Below are positions 16,245-25,130 of a stretch of DNA of 64,000 bases, piece by piece. Source of the DNA: CADEED01 sp036677145 (GTDB lineage Bacteria > Pseudomonadota > Gammaproteobacteria > Steroidobacterales > Steroidobacteraceae); the NCBI GenBank assembly GCA_036677145.1, contig JAKFFF010000018.1:3299-67298 (forward strand). Direction: 5' to 3'. Position 1 is the first letter of the stretch. Each line of letters opens with the position of its first letter. Both the position numbers and the translations under genes were made by a program. Below the pieces are notes generated by a model. The model worked only from the letters and a program-made list of their open reading frames with translations, was not told the DNA's origin and did no database searches.

Positions 16245-17859
16245 GAGGGCCGCTCACGCGAGGCGGCTGACGGCCGCCCTCGCGGTACTTTGGATCGGCG
16301 GCGTTCAGGCGCAGGGCGTTTCGGGCCATGTGCCGGAGCAGAATCGCCAGGCGCAGCTTGCGCCAGCGGCCCCGGTGAGCCATGAGCCGTCCTCGACGAG
16401 TTGGTGGTCGCCGGGAGATGGAAAGACGCTGACGGAACTCGCCGGGTACCGCAATACATTCGGCAGCGTCGGCGTGCTCAATGCCGCGGGGCCGGTAAAG
16501 ACGGCCGGTCATCCGTTTTTCGAACCCATCGGAGAAAACGGGCGCGCCTGCGTCACCTGCCATCAGCCGGCGAACTCGATGTCGCTTTCGGGCGAGATGA
16601 TCCGCGAGCGCTGGGCGAAAACGCAGGGCAAGGATCCGCTGTTCGCGCCGGTGGACGGGATGAACTGTCCGCATCTGCCCGCGGAGGACCCGCGTTCGCA
16701 CTCATTGTTGCTGGACCGCGGACTGATCCGGATATTCCTGCCGTGGCCACCCAAGGCGGCGGATGGCTCGAGCATCGATCCCGAGTTCACGCTGGAAGTC
16801 GTGCGCGACCCCACGGGCTGCAACACTCATCCTCTCTATGGGATCAACAGCGCGAATCCGATGATCTCGGTGTACCGGCGGCCGCGGCCGGTCGCGAACC
16901 TGCGATACGTGACGCACCAGGGTTTCGGCGTCTTTGGTTTCATCGGCAAGAACGGACTGCCGGCGAGCCGCGATCCCGAAACAGGCCGGCCGAGCGCGAT
17001 GAACCTGCTGTCCGACGCGCGTCAGCCCACATTGAAGACCCAGGCAGTCGAAGCCGCGATCACTCATCTGCAATTCGACGGCAAGCTCGACGACGCGCGG
17101 CTCGGCCGCATCGTCGACTTCGAGCGGCAGACCTATGCCGCGCAAATCCGCGACACGTCCGCAGGCGATCTCATGGAGGCGAATGGTCCGCCGGGCCTGG
17201 GCGTCCGCAATCTCGCCGCGGGCCGCGAGGGGCTGCTCGGCAACAACATCACCAATTTCGTCATTCCGCTGGGTGATCAATGGAAGCGGCTGCCGCAGTC
17301 GCAGGATGCGTCGATGGACGCGCGCAACCGGCAGCGCGAATCCATCGCGCGCGGTCACGACGTGTTCATGTTCCGCACGTTCTGGATCCGCGATGCGATG
17401 CATTTGAATACGGTCGGGCTCGGCAATCCCACCAAGCGAACCTGCTCCACGTGTCATGGAATGCACATGCTGGGCATGGACATCGCCAGCGGCTGGATGG
17501 ACATCGGCACCACGAATCTGCCGTGGGCGCGCGAGGAGCCGCTCAATCCGTGGAACGAGCGCAAGGCCGAGCTGCCGTTGTTCAAGATCACCTGCAAGCC
17601 CGCTGTGCCGCCGCATCCGTTCCTGGGACGCGTGATCTACACGCAGGATCCCGGGCGCGCGCTGATTTCCGGCAAGTGCAATGACGTGGGCGCGATCGTC
17701 ATGCAGCAGTTGCGCGGTCTCGCGGCGCGCGCGCCGTACTTCTCGAATGGTTCGGCCGGATCGCTGCGTGAGATGGTCGATTTCTACGATCGCCGCTTCA
17801 ACATCGGCTTCACCGATCGGGAACGTGACGACCTGATCAACTTCCTGGGCGCACTGTGA
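16198..17859 (+). CDS. Secreted diheme c-type cytochrome, cytochrome-c-peroxidase-like
   Basis: A 553-residue exported protein with two CxxCH haem motifs: CVTCH at 118-122 and CSTCH at about residue 416. The signal peptide ends near G-V-Q-A-Q, after a long basic N-terminus. The layout, with F-F-E-P-I-G-E-N-G-R-A-C-V-T-C-H and a C-terminal segment A-P-Y-F-S-N-G-S-A-G-S-L-R-E-M-V-D-F-Y, resembles the CcpA/MauG-like diheme oxidoreductase superfamily, though it is longer than classical peroxidases (about 330 residues). ATG 16198 lies inside the TBDR coding end with GGTGGA upstream; no later in-frame ATG comes before the signal peptide. The role could be oxidative processing of the receptor's substrate in the periplasm, or peroxide removal. 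Confidence 0.85.
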   Translation: MERHARLASERSSISKRAAHARRLTAALAVLWIGGVQAQGVSGHVPEQNRQAQLAPAAPVSHEPSSTSWWSPGDGKTLTELAGYRNTFGSVGVLNAAGPVKTAGHPFFEPIGENGRACVTCHQPANSMSLSGEMIRERWAKTQGKDPLFAPVDGMNCPHLPAEDPRSHSLLLDRGLIRIFLPWPPKAADGSSIDPEFTLEVVRDPTGCNTHPLYGINSANPMISVYRRPRPVANLRYVTHQGFGVFGFIGKNGLPASRDPETGRPSAMNLLSDARQPTLKTQAVEAAITHLQFDGKLDDARLGRIVDFERQTYAAQIRDTSAGDLMEANGPPGLGVRNLAAGREGLLGNNITNFVIPLGDQWKRLPQSQDASMDARNRQRESIARGHDVFMFRTFWIRDAMHLNTVGLGNPTKRTCSTCHGMHMLGMDIASGWMDIGTTNLPWAREEPLNPWNERKAELPLFKITCKPAVPPHPFLGRVIYTQDPGRALISGKCNDVGAIVMQQLRGLAARAPYFSNGSAGSLREMVDFYDRRFNIGFTDRERDDLINFLGAL

Positions 17860-18638
17860 AGAGGCTCATCGCCAAACTACTGCTCGCGTGTGGCGCTGTC
17901 AGCGTCTCCGCGGCGGACCCCGCTGTGGGAGATCGCCTGAGCTTCGTGAGTTGCCCGGTGGTCCGCGATACGAGCTCGGTTCCCTGCTGGCTCGCGGAGT
18001 ACGAAGGCCAGACGTATTTCCTCACATTGCAGACCGACGTCAGCGCTCCGGTGAATCCGCCCTGGCTGGGTCACAAGGTGCTGGTCGAGGGCGTGGTTTC
18101 CGATGTGCCGGCCATCTGCGGCGGCCGCGTCCTCAAGCCCGTGGCGCTGTCGGTCATTCAGGATCTCGATGCCTCGTGCAACACGGTGCTGCCCGCCGAA
18201 GACCGCTACAACCTGACATTCGAGCCGCCGCGCCCGCCAGGCCCCAGCCGCGGACGTCTCGCGTTCGGCGATCCGGTCGCATCCGGAACGCCCGCCGCCG
18301 CGACGGCTTTCACTCTTCAATATGAGTTCGACGGTCTCGTGGCCTTCCGTCATGCGCTGATACTCCAGCAGATTCTCGACGCGGCCCGCCAGGTGCATGC
18401 GAAGGAACTGCGTATCACGGCCTATCGGTCGGCCTCGCGGCTTTCGAACAAGTCGGTGATGCGCGAGCGCGATCAGATCGGCCGTGAGCGCGCGGAACAG
18501 ATTCGCGAGTTGCTCCAGGGCGCCGGGCTCGATGACGTGAAGTTCACGCTGCAATGGAAAGACCGGTCGAAACGGCCGAACGGCGCGGAAGATGCCGCCA
18601 ACCGCCGCGCGGAAGTGGAGCTCGTCGCCGGTAGCTAG
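17856..18638 (+). CDS. Periplasmic protein with OmpA-like C-terminal region
   Basis: A 260-residue secreted protein starting at GTG 17856, which overlaps the cytochrome stop (GTGA). Signal peptide to about residue 19 (VSVSA). Residues 25-120 contain several cysteines (likely disulfides) and have no family I recognise. Residues 160-258 resemble an OmpA/MotB peptidoglycan-associated fold: a predicted strand L-R-I-T-A-Y-R-S-A-S-R-L-S-N, a helix R-D-Q-I-G-R-E-R-A-E-Q-I-R-E-L-L, then N-R-R-A-E-V-E-L-V near the C-terminus. It may anchor the cytochrome or receptor system to the cell wall. The match is weak, because the typical N-x-x-L-S-x-x-R-A motif is modified. Confidence 0.7.
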   Translation: MKRLIAKLLLACGAVSVSAADPAVGDRLSFVSCPVVRDTSSVPCWLAEYEGQTYFLTLQTDVSAPVNPPWLGHKVLVEGVVSDVPAICGGRVLKPVALSVIQDLDASCNTVLPAEDRYNLTFEPPRPPGPSRGRLAFGDPVASGTPAAATAFTLQYEFDGLVAFRHALILQQILDAARQVHAKELRITAYRSASRLSNKSVMRERDQIGRERAEQIRELLQGAGLDDVKFTLQWKDRSKRPNGAEDAANRRAEVELVAGS

Positions 18639-19816
18639 GCGGCGCGCACCCGCAGCGGCACGGAAATCGGTCCGACCTCGGGCATCCCGCTCATCTTCAG
18701 ATCGCCGCACAGCTCGAAATGGCTGGTCTGCGACAGCAGCTCTTCGAGCGCGATGCGCAATTCCTGCCGCGCCAGCGCGATGCCGGCGCACAGGTGAGGG
18801 CCACGGCCGAAGGCCAGGTGTTGGCGGATGTTAGGGCGGCGCAACTGGAACTCATCCGGCTCGGGGAACACGGTCTCGTCCCGGTTCGCCGAGGCATATA
18901 CGAGCGCGATCGGCTCACCGGGCTTGATCCGCCGTCCATGCAATTCGACTTCGTGCCGCGCGGAACGCGCGAAGCCACGGTAGGGCGTATAGAGGCGCAG
19001 GAATTCCTCGATCGCATCGGGAACCAGCGACGGATCGCCGCGCAGCTGCTGCTGTAGTTCGACGTCGCGCGACAGGTGCACAGCGATGCTGCCGAGCAGG
19101 ATCGGTGGCGCCACGAGGCCGACGACCAGGACCTGGCGCACGCAGCCGGCCAGCAGGACTTCCGGAAACGGCTGCCCGTTGTCATCGCGCGCCGCCAGCA
19201 GCGAACTCGTCGGATCGACATCGGGATCGCGCGGCTCGCGCCGCCGCTCGGCGATCACTTCCGCCGCCATCTCCGCGAGTTGCGCGGCGGCGGTGGCGAC
19301 ACTGCTCTTGTCGAAGGATTCCCACGCCTTGACGTAGGCCTGCGCCGTGCGCCACAACACCCGGGTCTGCTTTTCAGTGAGCCCGAGCCATTCACCGAAA
19401 ACTTCCGCGGGCAGCGGGCTCGAAAAATGTTCGACGAAATCCGCTTCACCCCTCGCGACGAATGCCTGCATGAGCGAGCGTGCGACGCGGCGAGTCGTGT
19501 GTTCGATTCCCGCGACACGCGCGGCGCCGAGCGCGCGATCGATCGCCTTGCGATAAGGCGTGTGATCGGGCGGATCCAGATGCAGCGGCGGCCTGCGCCC
19601 GGTGGCGGATGAGCCCGGCACCACGTTGCGCACCGATGTGATGTACAGATCCGGCTGCATCAGTATGTCGTAGACATCCTGGTAACGCGTCACCGCCCAG
19701 AAGCCATCGAACGAAGTGCTGTGCGCAACGGGGCAACGCGCACGAAGATCCGCAAACGCCGCGTAGGTGCTTTCGAATGTTTCCTCCTGCGTAGGATCGT
19801 ATTCGTTTGGCGGCAT
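18635..19816 (-). CDS. Cytochrome P450 with atypical I-helix
   Basis: A 393-residue soluble bacterial P450. Haem-ligand loop F-G-R-G-P-H-L-C-A-G, K-helix ExxR in I-E-E-F-L-R-L, and L-D-P-P-D-H-T-P-Y-R-K in the C-helix region are all in place, so it should be folded and haem-bound. The I-helix stretch that normally reads A-G-x-D/E-T-T is instead V-V-G-L-V-A-P-P, lacking both the acid and the Thr that deliver protons for O-O cleavage. It may use substrate or water for proton delivery, or a peroxide route. No ferredoxin or reductase gene is adjacent. It is convergent with the OmpA-like gene (stops overlap) and co-directional with the MFS gene upstream (68-bp gap). Confidence 0.92.
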   Translation of the reverse strand: MPPNEYDPTQEETFESTYAAFADLRARCPVAHSTSFDGFWAVTRYQDVYDILMQPDLYITSVRNVVPGSSATGRRPPLHLDPPDHTPYRKAIDRALGAARVAGIEHTTRRVARSLMQAFVARGEADFVEHFSSPLPAEVFGEWLGLTEKQTRVLWRTAQAYVKAWESFDKSSVATAAAQLAEMAAEVIAERRREPRDPDVDPTSSLLAARDDNGQPFPEVLLAGCVRQVLVVGLVAPPILLGSIAVHLSRDVELQQQLRGDPSLVPDAIEEFLRLYTPYRGFARSARHEVELHGRRIKPGEPIALVYASANRDETVFPEPDEFQLRRPNIRQHLAFGRGPHLCAGIALARQELRIALEELLSQTSHFELCGDLKMSGMPEVGPISVPLRVRAA

Positions 19817-19884
19817 GAGGATTCTCTCGGAATGGCTTCAGATGTTAGGCAGCGGACCGCGCACGCGGGTAACAGTGGTTCGCT

Positions 19885-21174
19885 CTACCGGCCATAAGCC
19901 GCGCTGATGGATGCGGCGCGCATCCGCAATAGCGCCACGGCGCCCGCCGCGAGCACTGACAACGCGGCCATCGCGAACACCGGGCCATCGAAAGAACCCG
20001 TGCGCTCGCGCACCCAGCCCACGAAGGTCGGAATGACCAGCCCGGCGAGATTGCCGCACATGTTGATCAGCGCGAAACCCGTCGCGAGCGCCGCGGGGCT
20101 GAGGAAGGTCGGCGGCAGAGTCCAGAAGGTCGCCTGGGCCGCGCCCATCGCGAATCCCGCCAGCAACAACGACGCCAGCGCCCATGAGCCCGTGCCGAGC
20201 AGCGGCGTCAGCGCGATGAATACGCCCGCCGCCAGCGCCGCCACTCCGACATGCAGGTGACGCTCCTGCTTGCGGTCCGAATGCCAGGCATTCAGCAGCA
20301 TGCCGGCCGCGACGGCGATCCACGGCAGCGCGGTGATGACTCCGATCTGCAGGTCGGTGCTCTCCGCGGAAAGGTGCCGGATGATTTGCGGCAGCCAGTA
20401 CAGCAGTCCACTCGCGCCGGCCATGAGACCGAACCAGCAGGCGCTCGCGATCCACAGATCGCGGTTCCCCAATGTGAAGCGGCCTGCGGTGTGTGCCGGC
20501 TGCGCCGCCTTCTCGCGTGCGATTTCGTCAGCGAGCCAGCGACGTTCTTCGTCCGAGAGCCATGCGGCGTCGCGCGGCTTGTCCGGCAGCAGCCACAAAG
20601 CGGCAATCGCCAGGATGATCGTCGGTATCCCCTCGATCATCAGCATCCAGCGCCAGCCGGGCCAGTCGATCGGGTTGTCGACGCTCATCAGCCAGCCGGC
20701 GAGTGGGCCGCCGCAAACGGCGGACACGGGCACCGCGAGCATGAACGTGGAGATCGCGCCGGCGCGGTAGCGCGCCGGAATCCACTGCGCGAGATAGAAC
20801 ATGACGCCCGGCGCGAAGCCGCCTTCGGCGACGCCGAGCAGGAAACGCAGCGCGTAAAAGCCCTGCGCCGTGTGTACGAAAGCCAGCCCCGCGGCCGCGA
20901 GCCCCCAGATGCCGGCGCACGCGAATACCCAGCGGCGCATGCCGATCCGCTGCAGCAACCACAGACTGGGCCACTGGATGAGGATGTATCCGATGAAGAA
21001 GACGCTGACGCCAAAGCCGTAGGTTTCCGCGGTCAGGCCCAGTTCGGCATTCATCTGCAATGCCGCGAAGCTGATGTTCGCGCGATCGATCGTGCTCAGG
21101 AACAGCAATGCGAGCAGCGGCACGAGCAGCCGCGTCTTGGTTTTTCGGATCGTCGCGGCTGGGTCGAGATGCAT
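19885..21174 (-). CDS. MFS transporter, anion:cation symporter (ACS) type
   Basis: A 429-residue, 12-segment major facilitator of the type that carries organic acids such as phthalate, tartrate or hexuronates. Family marks: S-T-I-D-R-A-N-I-S-F-A in segment 1, G-V-A-E-G-G-F-A-P-G-V near residue 110, and A-A-Q-A-T-F-W-T-L-P in the second half. ATG 21174 was chosen because the upstream in-frame extension crosses the regulatory gap. It is divergent from the LysR gene across 82 bp containing a LysR-type palindrome, so it is the likely target of that regulator. The P450 follows on the same strand and may modify the imported compound. Confidence 0.9.
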   Translation of the reverse strand: MHLDPAATIRKTKTRLLVPLLALLFLSTIDRANISFAALQMNAELGLTAETYGFGVSVFFIGYILIQWPSLWLLQRIGMRRWVFACAGIWGLAAAGLAFVHTAQGFYALRFLLGVAEGGFAPGVMFYLAQWIPARYRAGAISTFMLAVPVSAVCGGPLAGWLMSVDNPIDWPGWRWMLMIEGIPTIILAIAALWLLPDKPRDAAWLSDEERRWLADEIAREKAAQPAHTAGRFTLGNRDLWIASACWFGLMAGASGLLYWLPQIIRHLSAESTDLQIGVITALPWIAVAAGMLLNAWHSDRKQERHLHVGVAALAAGVFIALTPLLGTGSWALASLLLAGFAMGAAQATFWTLPPTFLSPAALATGFALINMCGNLAGLVIPTFVGWVRERTGSFDGPVFAMAALSVLAAGAVALLRMRAASISAAYGR

Positions 21175-21230
21175 GTTTGAAAATAGTAGCCACTGTCGCG
21201 CGGTTGCGGAAACAGCAACTCTGGTCCCCC

Positions 21231-21249
21231 TCATAAGTCGCTCTTATGA
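21231..21249. promoter_or_regulatory. LysR-type operator palindrome
   Basis: A perfect 7-bp inverted repeat TCATAAG-N5-CTTATGA lies in the 82-bp gap between the divergent MFS and LysR genes, 8 bp before the LysR start. It contains T-N11-A, the usual LysR box. Autoregulation plus control of the MFS gene is the simplest reading. Confidence 0.7.
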
Positions 21250-21256
21250 TGAGAAC

Positions 21257-22147
21257 ATGGATAGCAGGCGACTGAAGAATTTCGTCCAGATCGTGGACAG
21301 CGGCAGCATCACCCGTGCCGCGGCGTTGAGCGGCGTGGCGCAACCGGCCTTGAGCCAGCAACTCGCGATTCTCGAAAACGAGCTGAAAGTGAAGCTGCTC
21401 GACCGGTCCGTTTCAGGGGTAACGCCTACGGCGGCCGGGCGCATCCTGTATGCGCGTGCGCAGTCGATCCTCAGACAATTCGATGAACTGCACGAGGCCG
21501 TTCATCGGGAAGCGAAACCTCTCTCGGGCAAAGTGCTGGTCGGTGTGCCGCCCACCATGTTGTCCCGCTTCGGATTGCCGCTGATCGAAAAGGTGTGCAC
21601 ACAGCATCCCGAGATGCATCTGCAGATCCGGGAAGAGGGGAGTTTTCTGCTCAACGAGCTGCTGATGAGCGGCAAGATCGAGCTGTCGATCTCGGCGATT
21701 CGCCCCGAAGGTGAACTCGCCGGCGAGGAGATCCTGCAGGAAGCAATTGTCCTCATGTATCCCCGATCCATGGACCTGGCGGAGGACCTGACACTCGCGG
21801 ATCTCGCGCGGCTGCCATGGGTGCTCCCGCGGCGTCCCAATGCCATCCGCACGTTGATCGATGCCGCATTCGCTTCGAGCAATCTGTCGCCCAACGTCGT
21901 CGTCGAGATCGATTCGTTTCACAGCGCAATGGAGAGCGTGCGGCGCGGTTACGCCGTCGGTGCGACGACGCTGGGCGCGATCAAGGAAGACCTCGACTCG
22001 GGAGTGTTGCGCTCGAGAGCGCTGGGTGTCGCGCCATTGATGCGGTCGATGTATCTGTCACATCGCCGATCGCCCGGCCTCACACCGGCGGCACAGTTCG
22101 TGTACCAAATCCTGCGCGAGATCGCCGCGGAATCAGTGCAGGCATAA
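21257..22147 (+). CDS. LysR family transcriptional regulator (Nac-like)
   Basis: A 296-residue LysR regulator. The HTH is in residues 1-60 (L-K-N-F-V-Q-I-V-D-S-G-S-I-T-R-A-A, then Q-P-A-L-S-Q-Q-L-A-I-L-E) and the effector domain from about 90. The segment L-S-G-K-V-L-V-G-V-P-P-T and the H-P-E-M-H-L-Q-I-R-E stretch resemble the Nac/CatR-like subgroup. ATG 21257 gives the standard MDSRRLKNF start. Divergent from the MFS transporter and probably its activator, with a T-N11-A palindrome between them. The transporter and P450 neighbours suggest an organic acid or terpenoid-like inducer, but none is shown. Confidence 0.95.
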   Translation: MDSRRLKNFVQIVDSGSITRAAALSGVAQPALSQQLAILENELKVKLLDRSVSGVTPTAAGRILYARAQSILRQFDELHEAVHREAKPLSGKVLVGVPPTMLSRFGLPLIEKVCTQHPEMHLQIREEGSFLLNELLMSGKIELSISAIRPEGELAGEEILQEAIVLMYPRSMDLAEDLTLADLARLPWVLPRRPNAIRTLIDAAFASSNLSPNVVVEIDSFHSAMESVRRGYAVGATTLGAIKEDLDSGVLRSRALGVAPLMRSMYLSHRRSPGLTPAAQFVYQILREIAAESVQA

Positions 22148-22158
22148 AATCGGGCACA

Positions 22159-22185
22159 GCGTTCCAATGATGCGCGTTGGAATGC
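22159..22185. promoter_or_regulatory. Inverted repeat before the MFS/xylosidase pair
   Basis: Arms GCGTTCCAA and TTGGAATGC (8 of 9 paired, 9-bp spacer) lie between the LysR stop and the MFS start at 22240. It may be the operator of the xyloside genes or a terminator for LysR. There is no T tract, so an operator is slightly favoured. Confidence 0.45.
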
Positions 22186-22239
22186 TAGGGTACCCCTGAC
22201 ACCCCGGCGCCTCGTTTGCCGGGCGCACGGGGGGAGACC

Positions 22240-23505
22240 TTGGCAATTATTCGCAGGCTTTGGGGTTTGCGCTGGTGGATGATCGGCCTGATCACCGTCG
22301 GCACCGTATTCAACTATCTCACTCGGTCGATTCTCGGCATCGTCATGGCCGCGTCCGAGTCGGGCTTCAGATCTGATCTGAACATCGACGAGGAGCAGTA
22401 CGGCTGGGTCACCGCCTTCTTCCAGTTGGGCCTCCTGCTGCAACCCATCGCCGGCTATCTGCTGGATGTCATCGGGCTGAAGTTGGGCTTTGGATTGTTC
22501 GCGGCCGCGTGGGCCATCATCACAATGATGCACGGCGCATCCACCAACTGGCAGGTGCTGGCCGGCCTGCGTGGCCTGATGGGTTTCGCGGAAGGCACGG
22601 CGCAGCCGGGTGGCATGAAAGCGGTCGCGGAGTGGTTTCCCGCGAAGGAACGCGGCTTCGCCGCGGGCTTGTACAACATCGGTGCCTCGTTCGGTCCGAT
22701 GATCGCGGCGCCGCTGGTTGCATGGGCCGTCTGGTTCCATAGCTGGCGTCTCGCCTTCGTGGTCGCGGGTGGCGCGGCGCTGGTGTGGGTGTTGTGCTGG
22801 TTCCTCTTCTACAACTCACCGAAGAAACATCCGAAGCTTTCGGCGGAAGAGCGCAATCACATCGAAGCCAACCAGGAGACCCACCTGGTCGACACGGGCA
22901 CCAAGCCCTCGATGTGGAGCCTGCTCAAGCAGCGCAATACCTGGGGTATCGCGGTACCGCGCATGCTCGCGGACCCCACCTGGGGCACGCTGACATTATG
23001 GATGCCGCTGTACCTGGCGACCGAACGCGGCTTCGACATCAAGCAGCTCGCGCTGTTTGCCTGGCTGCCATTCCTCACCGCGGATATCGGCGCGATGACC
23101 GGCCCGACGATTGCCTTCTGGCTGCAGAAGCGCGGCATCAGCCTCATCAACGCACGTCGCTGCGCCTTTACGGTCGGCGCGGTGCTCATGACCAGCATGA
23201 TATTCGTCGCCAAGGTCCAGGATCCGATCTCGGCGATCCTGTTGCTGTGCCTGGGCGGTTTCGCGCACCAGACGCTGTCGATCACGGTGATCACCATGTC
23301 ATCGGACCTGTTCCGCAAGAACGAGGTTGGGACGGTGGCCGGCATCCAGGGTTTCTGCGGCAATCTGGGCGTGCTGATATTCACGCTGATGGTGGGCGGA
23401 TTGGTGAAGGCGATCGGTTACGATCCTTTCTTCGTGGCGCTGGCCGTGCTCGACATCCTCGCCGCCATCTGGCTCTGGACGGTAGTTAGAGAGAAGAAGG
23501 CATGA
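22240..23505 (+). CDS. MFS sugar/hexuronate-type transporter (ExuT-like)
   Basis: A 421-residue major facilitator with 12 predicted segments. N-terminal L-R-W-W-M-I-G-L-I-T-V-G-T-V-F-N-Y-L-T-R-S is typical of the hexuronate/sugar-acid ACS branch, as are G-F-A-E-G-T-A-Q-P-G-G-M-K near residue 125 and W-F-P-A-K-E-R. TTG 22240 was preferred because GGGGGAGA lies just before it; an earlier in-frame TTG at 22216 lacks a site. The stop overlaps the beta-xylosidase start as ATGA, so the two form an operon. It probably brings in xylo-oligosaccharides or related sugars that the cytoplasmic xylosidase then splits. Confidence 0.9.
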   Translation: MAIIRRLWGLRWWMIGLITVGTVFNYLTRSILGIVMAASESGFRSDLNIDEEQYGWVTAFFQLGLLLQPIAGYLLDVIGLKLGFGLFAAAWAIITMMHGASTNWQVLAGLRGLMGFAEGTAQPGGMKAVAEWFPAKERGFAAGLYNIGASFGPMIAAPLVAWAVWFHSWRLAFVVAGGAALVWVLCWFLFYNSPKKHPKLSAEERNHIEANQETHLVDTGTKPSMWSLLKQRNTWGIAVPRMLADPTWGTLTLWMPLYLATERGFDIKQLALFAWLPFLTADIGAMTGPTIAFWLQKRGISLINARRCAFTVGAVLMTSMIFVAKVQDPISAILLLCLGGFAHQTLSITVITMSSDLFRKNEVGTVAGIQGFCGNLGVLIFTLMVGGLVKAIGYDPFFVALAVLDILAAIWLWTVVREKKA

Positions 23506-25130
23506 TTCGCAATCCAATCCTGACGGGATTCAATCCCGATCCCTCCATCCTGCGCGTCGGCGACGACTACTACATCGCGACGTCAACGTTCGAATGGTTC
23601 CCGGGCGTGCAGATCCATCACTCGCGCGACCTGGTGAACTGGAAGCTGCTGACGCGGCCGCTGAATCGCGCGAGCCAGCTCAACATGCTCGGCGACCCGG
23701 ATTCGTGCGGAGTCTGGGCGCCGTGCCTGACGTACAGCGACGGGTTGTTCTGGCTGGTCTTCACGGACGTCAAACGTTATGGCCGCACCACGGTCGGCGG
23801 CGCGTCGGGCGCGTCGCTGCGCGACTTCCACAACTACCTGGTCACCTGCCCAACCATCGACGGCGACTGGTCGGATCCGGTGTACCTGAACAGCAGCGGC
23901 TTCGATCCGTCGCTGTTCCATGACGACGATGGGCGCAAGTACATCGTCAACCAGCTCTGGGATCATCGCCCGGGCCGCAACCGCTTCGCCGGCATCGTGC
24001 TGCAGGAGTATTCGCACGAGCAACGCAAGCTGCTCGGCGAACGGCAGAACATCTTCAAGGGCACGTCGATCGGTTTCACCGAAGCGCCGCATCTGTACAA
24101 GCGCAATGGCTTCTACTACCTGATCACGGCCGAAGGCGGCACGGGCTGGGGACACACCATGACCATGGCGCGTTCACGCACGCTGACCGGACCGTACGAG
24201 CTGCACCCGGACAAATACATCATCACCGCGCGGGATCGCCCGCATGCGCCGCTGCAGCGCGCGGGTCACGGTGACCTCGTGGACACGCAGGCGGGCGTCA
24301 CCTATGCCGTCTATCTATGCGGACGTCCGCTGCCGAACCGCGGCCGATGCGTGCTGGGCCGCGAAACCGCGATCCAGATGATGGTCTGGGGAAAAGACGA
24401 CTGGTTGCGCACGGTGGACGGCAGCGGTACGCCCGTTCTCGAAACACCCGCACCCAAGCTGCCCGCCGTGACCGATGCGCCGCAGGCGGCGCCGGCGCGC
24501 GAGAACTTCGATGGCGAAGTGCTGCCCATCGATTTCCAGTGGCTGCGTTCGCCGTTTCCCGAGGAGTTGTTCTCCTTGAGCGCCCGCCGCGGATTCCTGC
24601 GGCTGTACGGCCGCGAGACCATCGGGAGCATTTTCCGGCAATCACTGGTGGCACGCCGCCAGCAGGCGCAGTGTTACAGCGCGATCACCGCGATGGAGTT
24701 CGAGCCGGCGCACTTTCAGCAATCGGCCGGGCTCGTGTGTTACTACAACTCGTCCAAGTTCCACTACCTGCACGTGTCGCACGACGATGAAAACGGCCGG
24801 CACGTGCGCGTGATGACTTGCACGCCGGACTCGCCGCAGTCCGATGCATTCACGGCGCCGGTGAAGATTCCGTCGGGCCGCATCGAACTGCGCGTCGAAG
24901 TGGATTACGAACGCCTGCGCTTCGCATACCGCATCGGCGGCGACTGGCAATTCCTGCCGGAGCTGTTCGACGCCAGCATCCTCTCCGATGAGGCCACCGC
25001 ACCCGGCGCGCCCAACTTCACCGGCGCTTTCGTCGGGATGGCCTGCCAGGACGTTTCCGGCAGCGCGCATCCGGCGGACTTCGACTTCTTCGAGTACCGC
25101 GAGAGGGACTACCAGCGCTCGGTCGAATGA
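23502..25130 (+). CDS. xynB: GH43 beta-xylosidase, cytoplasmic
   Basis: A 542-residue glycoside hydrolase family 43 enzyme of the XynB (subfamily 11) type. The five-bladed propeller carries the three acid residues: base Asp13 in N-P-D-P-S-I, Asp135 in G-F-D-P-S-L-F, and proton donor Glu194 in F-T-E-A-P-H-L. The C-terminal part (about 340-540) is the beta-sandwich normal for this subfamily. Length fits the family (about 530-550). No signal peptide, so it should act in the cytoplasm on imported xylo-oligosaccharides or xylobiose, supported by its ATGA coupling to an MFS sugar transporter. Some members also show alpha-arabinofuranosidase activity. The 3' end abuts a convergent gene with no spacer. 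Confidence 0.95.
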   Translation: MIRNPILTGFNPDPSILRVGDDYYIATSTFEWFPGVQIHHSRDLVNWKLLTRPLNRASQLNMLGDPDSCGVWAPCLTYSDGLFWLVFTDVKRYGRTTVGGASGASLRDFHNYLVTCPTIDGDWSDPVYLNSSGFDPSLFHDDDGRKYIVNQLWDHRPGRNRFAGIVLQEYSHEQRKLLGERQNIFKGTSIGFTEAPHLYKRNGFYYLITAEGGTGWGHTMTMARSRTLTGPYELHPDKYIITARDRPHAPLQRAGHGDLVDTQAGVTYAVYLCGRPLPNRGRCVLGRETAIQMMVWGKDDWLRTVDGSGTPVLETPAPKLPAVTDAPQAAPARENFDGEVLPIDFQWLRSPFPEELFSLSARRGFLRLYGRETIGSIFRQSLVARRQQAQCYSAITAMEFEPAHFQQSAGLVCYYNSSKFHYLHVSHDDENGRHVRVMTCTPDSPQSDAFTAPVKIPSGRIELRVEVDYERLRFAYRIGGDWQFLPELFDASILSDEATAPGAPNFTGAFVGMACQDVSGSAHPADFDFFEYRERDYQRSVE

